A stretch of 9,933 nt of DNA, from assembly GCA_964650975.1 (NCBI GenBank), contig CAZYWA010000278.1, positions 1 to 9,933 of the forward strand, written 5' to 3'. The position numbers and the translations under genes are program-made. Of this stretch, positions 7,253 through 9,933 are shown piece by piece. The DNA comes from CAZYWA01 sp964650975 [NCBI: uncultured bacterium]. Lineage in GTDB: Bacteria; JADJOY01. Below the pieces are notes generated by a model that was given only the letters and a program-made list of their open reading frames with translations, ran no database searches and had not been told where the DNA came from. Within the stretch, counting starts at the first letter, position 1. Each line of letters starts with the position of its first letter.

Positions 7253-8077
7253 TCATGGCGGCGGACAATAGAGCTGATTGGACCCCATGCCCGAGGAGTC
7301 GTAGACGATGGTCTGGACACCGAAGTCCAGGCCGTCCCACGGTCCGAGACGGAGAGACGTGCAGTGGTATTGGATCGATCCATCGGTGTCGCCTTCGATC
7401 TCGAAGTCGCATGTGCCGAGCCACACGTCGTCCACACCGGGCATCGGGAAGTAGGAGCCGTTTCCCCCGTTTAGGATGCCGGCCGACCAGTTACCGACGA
7501 GACCGTTGGCGTATCGGTAGTCGTAGCGCGCGCCGAAGTCCACCACATCGGGCGCCGTCTCGTTCACGTTGCAGGTCAAGTTTCGAATGACAGGCGCGCA
7601 ACCGTCCGAATTGGAATCCTTGGGCCAGCACTTGTACTGCTCGTACGGGTCGGCCACGAGCGCGACGGTCGCCGTACCGGTCACTCCGCCGATCGTGTAG
7701 CGAAGGGCGGCTTGGTCGAAGACACCGTCCCCATCCGTATCGAAGCCTTTGCCCCAGAGCAGACCGACGACATCGTTGGGATCGTCGATGCTTGTCAGGT
7801 GCGCGCGAAAGTGGTCGTGGAAAGAGCGAATGGGAAACGGGAAGGTGTAAATCCGATCGGGGTGGGGCTCGCCGTGCGGATAGAGGTATAGGGTTCCGTG
7901 TAGGCCCCAGCCCCATCCCGACGCGACGAGCCCGACGTCGTCGGGCGAGCCCGTCGCCAGGTAGCGGCCCTCGAACACCTCGGGGTAGCTCACGGCGATC
8001 GCTTCGTACGGCTCCGCGACCGCAAGGCCGACGAAAACACAAAGAGCCAACGATGGGAGCGTCTTCACTCGGGACAT
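7253..8077 (-). CDS. Exported six-cysteine protein, first gene of the paralogous pair
   Basis: The 274-residue product begins with a signal peptide (MSRVKTLPSLALCVFVGLAV, cleavage near AEP or AIA). Its mature part shares its whole layout with the next gene. GFDTDGDGVFD is a canonical-looking DxDGDG calcium loop. It is followed by VADPYEQYKCWP, SDGCAPVIRNLTC, ANGLVGNWSAG, LGTCDFEIEGDTDGSI, YHCTS and a C-terminal LYCPPP. All six mature cysteines align with the paralogue. No catalytic motif is visible, and it is not a family I can name. The ATG at 8077 has only a weak ribosome site, which is unusual beside its neighbours with clear GGAGG. About 105 bases upstream lies a strongly folded sequence (8182-8253), so the leader may affect expression. 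Confidence 0.85.
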   Translation of the reverse strand: MSRVKTLPSLALCVFVGLAVAEPYEAIAVSYPEVFEGRYLATGSPDDVGLVASGWGWGLHGTLYLYPHGEPHPDRIYTFPFPIRSFHDHFRAHLTSIDDPNDVVGLLWGKGFDTDGDGVFDQAALRYTIGGVTGTATVALVADPYEQYKCWPKDSNSDGCAPVIRNLTCNVNETAPDVVDFGARYDYRYANGLVGNWSAGILNGGNGSYFPMPGVDDVWLGTCDFEIEGDTDGSIQYHCTSLRLGPWDGLDFGVQTIVYDSSGMGSNQLYCPPP

Positions 8078-8144
8078 GAGAGGTCCAGGCGCGAAGGGTC
8101 AGCAAACCTCGTGCCTCGAGCGAAGCAGATACCCGACCCGCAAA

Positions 8145-8157
8145 AACGACGGTCGTT
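8145..8157 (-). promoter_or_regulatory. Small leader hairpin followed by a short T run
   Basis: Read on the minus strand, AACGA and TCGTT pair around a three-base loop and are followed by two more T. The hairpin lies between the larger folded element and the ATG at 8077. It could be a weak attenuator, but a five-pair stem with so few T is marginal. Confidence 0.22.
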
Positions 8158-8181
8158 CGGGCCTGCGAGATCCTGCCCGGG

Positions 8182-8253
8182 CGCCGCTCCGCAACTTCTG
8201 TTGCAGGGGTGCAACCGACGTGCACGTCCAGAAGTTTCGTCATCGGAGCGGCG
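8182..8253. repeat. Nested inverted repeat with a three-way-junction shape
   Basis: Outer arms cgccgctccg (8182-8191) and cggagcggcg (8244-8253) pair perfectly over 10 bases. Inside them aacttctg (8193-8200) and cagaagtt (8229-8236) pair over 8. The enclosed part holds a hairpin, ttgca-gggg-tgcaa (8201-8214), and a perfect 12-base palindrome, gacgtgcacgtc (8217-8228). A seven-base bulge (8237-8243) faces one base on the other side. The sequence lies between the 3' end of recombinase copy 3 and the start of the six-cysteine operon. It may be a folded recombination site or a structured RNA leader. Canonical integron attC boxes (RYYYAAC and GTTRRRY) are not seen at its ends. Confidence 0.7.
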
Positions 8254-8345
8254 AAAGGGCCCGATCCCGCGCCTCCCACTGGGACTGAGACGTGCCGCTT
8301 GCGGAAGATCGACCCAGGGTGTGGTGTCCCGCCGCGTTGTTGCGC

Positions 8346-8672
8346 TCAGACGATTACGGACCTGGATGCCGCCACTGCCACTGCCACCGCCACCGCCGCA
8401 TTCCCCTCGAACACGTCCGCCCGCCGGATGTACCCGCGCAGCACGAGCATCGACCGGTGCCCGGTCTGGTTCGCGATCGAGCGGTTAGGAGCACCCACGC
8501 CGTCCGGCGGTGGCCACGAACACGAGCCGCAGCGAGTGCCCCGAGAATCGCTCTCTGGGTCGAGCCCGGCGGCCTCAGCGGCGCGCTTGACCACCCGCGC
8601 GACGGTCACGCCAGCGGTGCGCTCCGCCTCCAGGTTCCCTGGGCAGTCGATCGACCATCGACCCTCGCCGGG
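8346..8672 (-). pseudogene. Tyrosine recombinase 3' part with two frameshifts (copy 3)
   Basis: This is the C-terminal third of a recombinase related to copy 1. One frame gives TVARVVKRAAEAAGLDPE and, further on, NRSIANQTGHRSMLVLRGY with the nucleophilic tyrosine. Between them (about 8488-8552) the HxxR box appears only in another frame, as ERFSGHSLRL then GRRGCS and a stop. Two compensating indels thus break and restore the frame. Similarity to copy 1 starts near RSID (about 8670) and runs to the stop. The C-terminus is extended by an alternating Ala-Val stretch (GNAAVAVAVAVA) encoded by a hexamer repeat. It cannot make a working enzyme. Upstream, the plus-strand FAD gene begins within about 45 bases of its end. 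Confidence 0.82.
8361..8391. repeat. Hexanucleotide microsatellite in recombinase copy 3
   Basis: Units gccact, gccact, gccacc and gccacc follow one another and extend the Ala-Val tail of the relic. Copies 1 and 2 have only one or two such units at the same place, so this is probably slippage expansion after the copies separated. Confidence 0.6.
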
Positions 8673-8714
8673 ACCGCGGGCGCCGCTCACGCCGCCGACG
8701 ACCATACTGATGGC

Positions 8715-9250
8715 ATGCGCGGCCTCTCCATCGTCGTCCTGGGCGCAGGCCCGGCCGGCTTGTCAGCAGCGCTGGCACTGGGCCGAGATGGCCATCGCGT
8801 GACGCTGATCGAGCGCGACCCGGTTATCGTCGACAGACCGGAGACCGCTTCCTCCTGGCAGCGAGCTGGCATCCCGCATTTCCACCAACCGCACGCCTTC
8901 ATCCCACGTGGGCGCCTGGAGCTGCTGGGGTCGTTTCCGGACGTCTACCGCTCACTGATCGACCACGGTGCATCCGACGTCGACCCGCGACCGAAGATCC
9001 GCGGGCCGTCACAACGCCAGGACGACGAACCCCAATACCTCGCGGCGCGCCGTCCACTCATCGAATGGGCACTGCGGCGCGCGGTGGTGTCCGAACCGCG
9101 CATTCAGGTGCGCTCCGGGGTCCAGGCCCTCGGCTACGAGGCCACCTGCGGCGCCCCGCTGCGGGTCAAAGGGGTCGCGACTCGAGCGGCTCGATTGCGG
9201 CCGACCTCGTGGTCGACGCGATGGGTCGGCGAAGTCCCACGACGTCCTGG
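8715..9250 (+). pseudogene. Truncated, frameshifted FAD-dependent monooxygenase-like oxidoreductase
   Basis: The start MRGLSIVVLGAGPAGLSAALAL is the Rossmann FAD-binding motif GxGxxG, and VTLIERD supplies the acidic end of the second strand. The motifs HFHQPHAFIPRG, LLGSFPDVY and RRPLIEWALRRAV are typical of the FAD-dependent hydroxylase/epoxidase-like group. The frame breaks near 9175 (VKGV). The expected DLVVDAMGRRSPTTSW continues in the next frame, consistent with one lost base. Recognisable similarity stops near 9245, whereas family members usually have about 400-450 residues, so well over half of the protein is missing. The catalytic and C-terminal parts are gone and the gene should be non-functional. 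Its upstream region is the recombinase copy 3 relic; no clear ribosome site is seen. Confidence 0.78.
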
Positions 9251-9291
9251 ATCGGGGCGCACCGGCCTCGAACATTCGCCAGGAGCCGAAC

Positions 9292-9720
9292 ATGCCTACC
9301 TCCGACCTACACCAGCGCGCGTCGACTGTCCTTTCAACCCTCCGGAAGCTCGATGGCGAGCTGAACGATCTACTCGCTGCGATCGGTGGTTCAGTGGGCG
9401 CCTCGATGCGGGAGAGGGCGGAGAGTCGGGTCAAGTTCCTCGCGGATCTCCTGCAGCCGCTGCTCAGCCGACTTGGTGGCGAGACGCCGCTCGCTCCACC
9501 GAGGCGTGGGGCAGGTCGACCGCGGAAGGCTCGCGGCGCAAGGTCGGCAACACCCGGAAGAGCGGTCGGCGGCGCGCTCGAGCAGACTGATCCCCATCCA
9601 TGGATGCGGCGAGATGGGCGGATTCAGTCCGGCTCAGGGGTCGCCTCAAAGAACCCGCCGAGCCGCGGCAGCTGCTCTCGTTCGGGCACGGCCGGCGGCA
9701 CCGCCTCCTCCGGCTCCTGA
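9292..9720 (+). CDS. Small coiled-coil protein with AT-hook-like basic tail
   Basis: The ATG at 9292 has an excellent ribosome site (AGGAG at 9281-9285, six-base spacer). Residues 1-62 are helix-rich and leucine-patterned (LHQRASTVLSTLRKLDGELNDLLAAIGG then KFLADLLQPLLSRLGG). The basic stretch RRGAGRPRKARGARS follows and contains GRPRK, the core of an AT-hook, suggesting DNA binding in the minor groove. The frame as written goes on to 9720, but the part after about 9540 looks random and overlaps the opposite-strand ORF. The neighbouring frame gives SRRKVGNTRKSGRRRARAD with a stop at 9590, clear of that ORF. A one-base frameshift near 9530 would therefore give a better protein of about 100 residues. 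Function is unknown; a small nucleoid-type or regulatory protein is possible. Confidence 0.6.
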   Translation: MPTSDLHQRASTVLSTLRKLDGELNDLLAAIGGSVGASMRERAESRVKFLADLLQPLLSRLGGETPLAPPRRGAGRPRKARGARSATPGRAVGGALEQTDPHPWMRRDGRIQSGSGVASKNPPSRGSCSRSGTAGGTASSGS

Positions 9721-9926
9721 ATCGCTCTGGCCTTCCGCGGGACGTGTAGCGGTTGAATCGGTTCAGCGGGGGCAGTCTCAGTGGCCGGCGGCGCCGGGGC
9801 CCTGAACCTGGATCGGCTTCCATCTCGCCGGTCGGGACGGTCATTTCCTCGTTCGCCGTGCCCCCGGATACCTTCGATATCGGGGGGGCACCCGATCGTC
9901 GCGATCTCATCGCGAGGAGGACCCAC
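9624..9926 (-). CDS. Proline-rich hypothetical protein, perhaps partial at the right edge
   Basis: This is a 100-codon minus-strand ORF with a possible GTG start at 9926. The frame stays open to the window edge, so the real start may lie outside. The C-terminal half looks like genuine protein: APAPPATETAPAEPIQPL, then RKARAIQEPEEAVPPAVPE and LPRLGGFFEATPEPD before the stop. It resembles the Pro/Glu-rich tail of a longer protein. The N-terminal half is less convincing and could be out of frame. It converges with the AT-hook-like gene. No family is recognised. Confidence 0.42.
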   Translation of the reverse strand: MGPPRDEIATIGCPPDIEGIRGHGERGNDRPDRRDGSRSRFRAPAPPATETAPAEPIQPLHVPRKARAIQEPEEAVPPAVPEREQLPRLGGFFEATPEPD

Positions 9927-9933
9927 GATGCGC

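Noticed and set aside
8182-8253. Classical integron attC site
   Set aside because: The paired ends do not carry the RYYYAAC and GTTRRRY boxes, and the recombinase catalytic domain shows no IntI-specific insertion that I can see.
8182-8253. Simple rho-independent terminator
   Set aside because: There is no T run after the stem on either strand, and the internal hairpin and palindrome exceed what a terminator needs.
8361-8391. CRISPR repeat
   Set aside because: It consists of contiguous six-base units without spacers inside a coding relic.
1-9933. tRNA, rRNA or replication origin
   Set aside because: I saw no cloverleaf with tRNA consensus bases, no rRNA motifs, and no DnaA-box cluster or iterons.

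Overview
The window is very GC-rich and looks like an accessory region of a Gram-negative bacterium of the broad deltaproteobacterial type, such as Myxococcota or a relative. This placement is inferred from the transposase type, the exported FG-GAP and beta-propeller proteins, and the strong GGAGG ribosome sites. It is not proven. Most genes are on the minus strand, and no housekeeping gene is present. Layout, left to right: (1) 1-972, an integrase-core (rve) transposase with a frameshift near its N-terminus, running off the left edge. (2) 1054-1611, a small exported protein. (3) 1629-2041, two doubtful small ORFs chained by 4-base overlaps to the gene upstream. (4) 2038-3606, an exported seven-repeat FG-GAP (integrin-alpha-like) propeller protein. 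(5) About 3669-4590, a tyrosine recombinase whose catalytic domain is open (3766-4392). Its N-terminal domain survives only as frameshifted remains, and a second internal recombinase fragment lies just past its stop. (6) 4678-6015 on the plus strand, an exported propeller-like protein. (7) 6127-6240, a remnant of the recombinase 3' end. (8) 6386-8077, a two-gene unit of paralogous exported six-cysteine proteins, preceded by a strongly folded leader or junction sequence at 8182-8253. (9) 8346-8672, a third, broken recombinase 3' part. (10) 8715-9250 on the plus strand, a truncated and frameshifted FAD monooxygenase. (11) 9292 onward, a small basic AT-hook-like protein, facing a proline-rich ORF that runs in from the right edge. 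The most notable pattern is that the 3' end of one recombinase family occurs three times in the same orientation, plus one internal fragment. The copies separate self-contained modules of one or two cargo genes. The large exported cargo genes are intact, whereas the recombinase, transposase and oxidoreductase genes all carry frameshifts or truncations. This fits a decaying array of recombinase-delivered modules whose cargo is still under selection. It could also be a site where successive elements inserted at the 3' end of the recombinase gene. That mechanism is inferred; the repeats themselves are seen directly.
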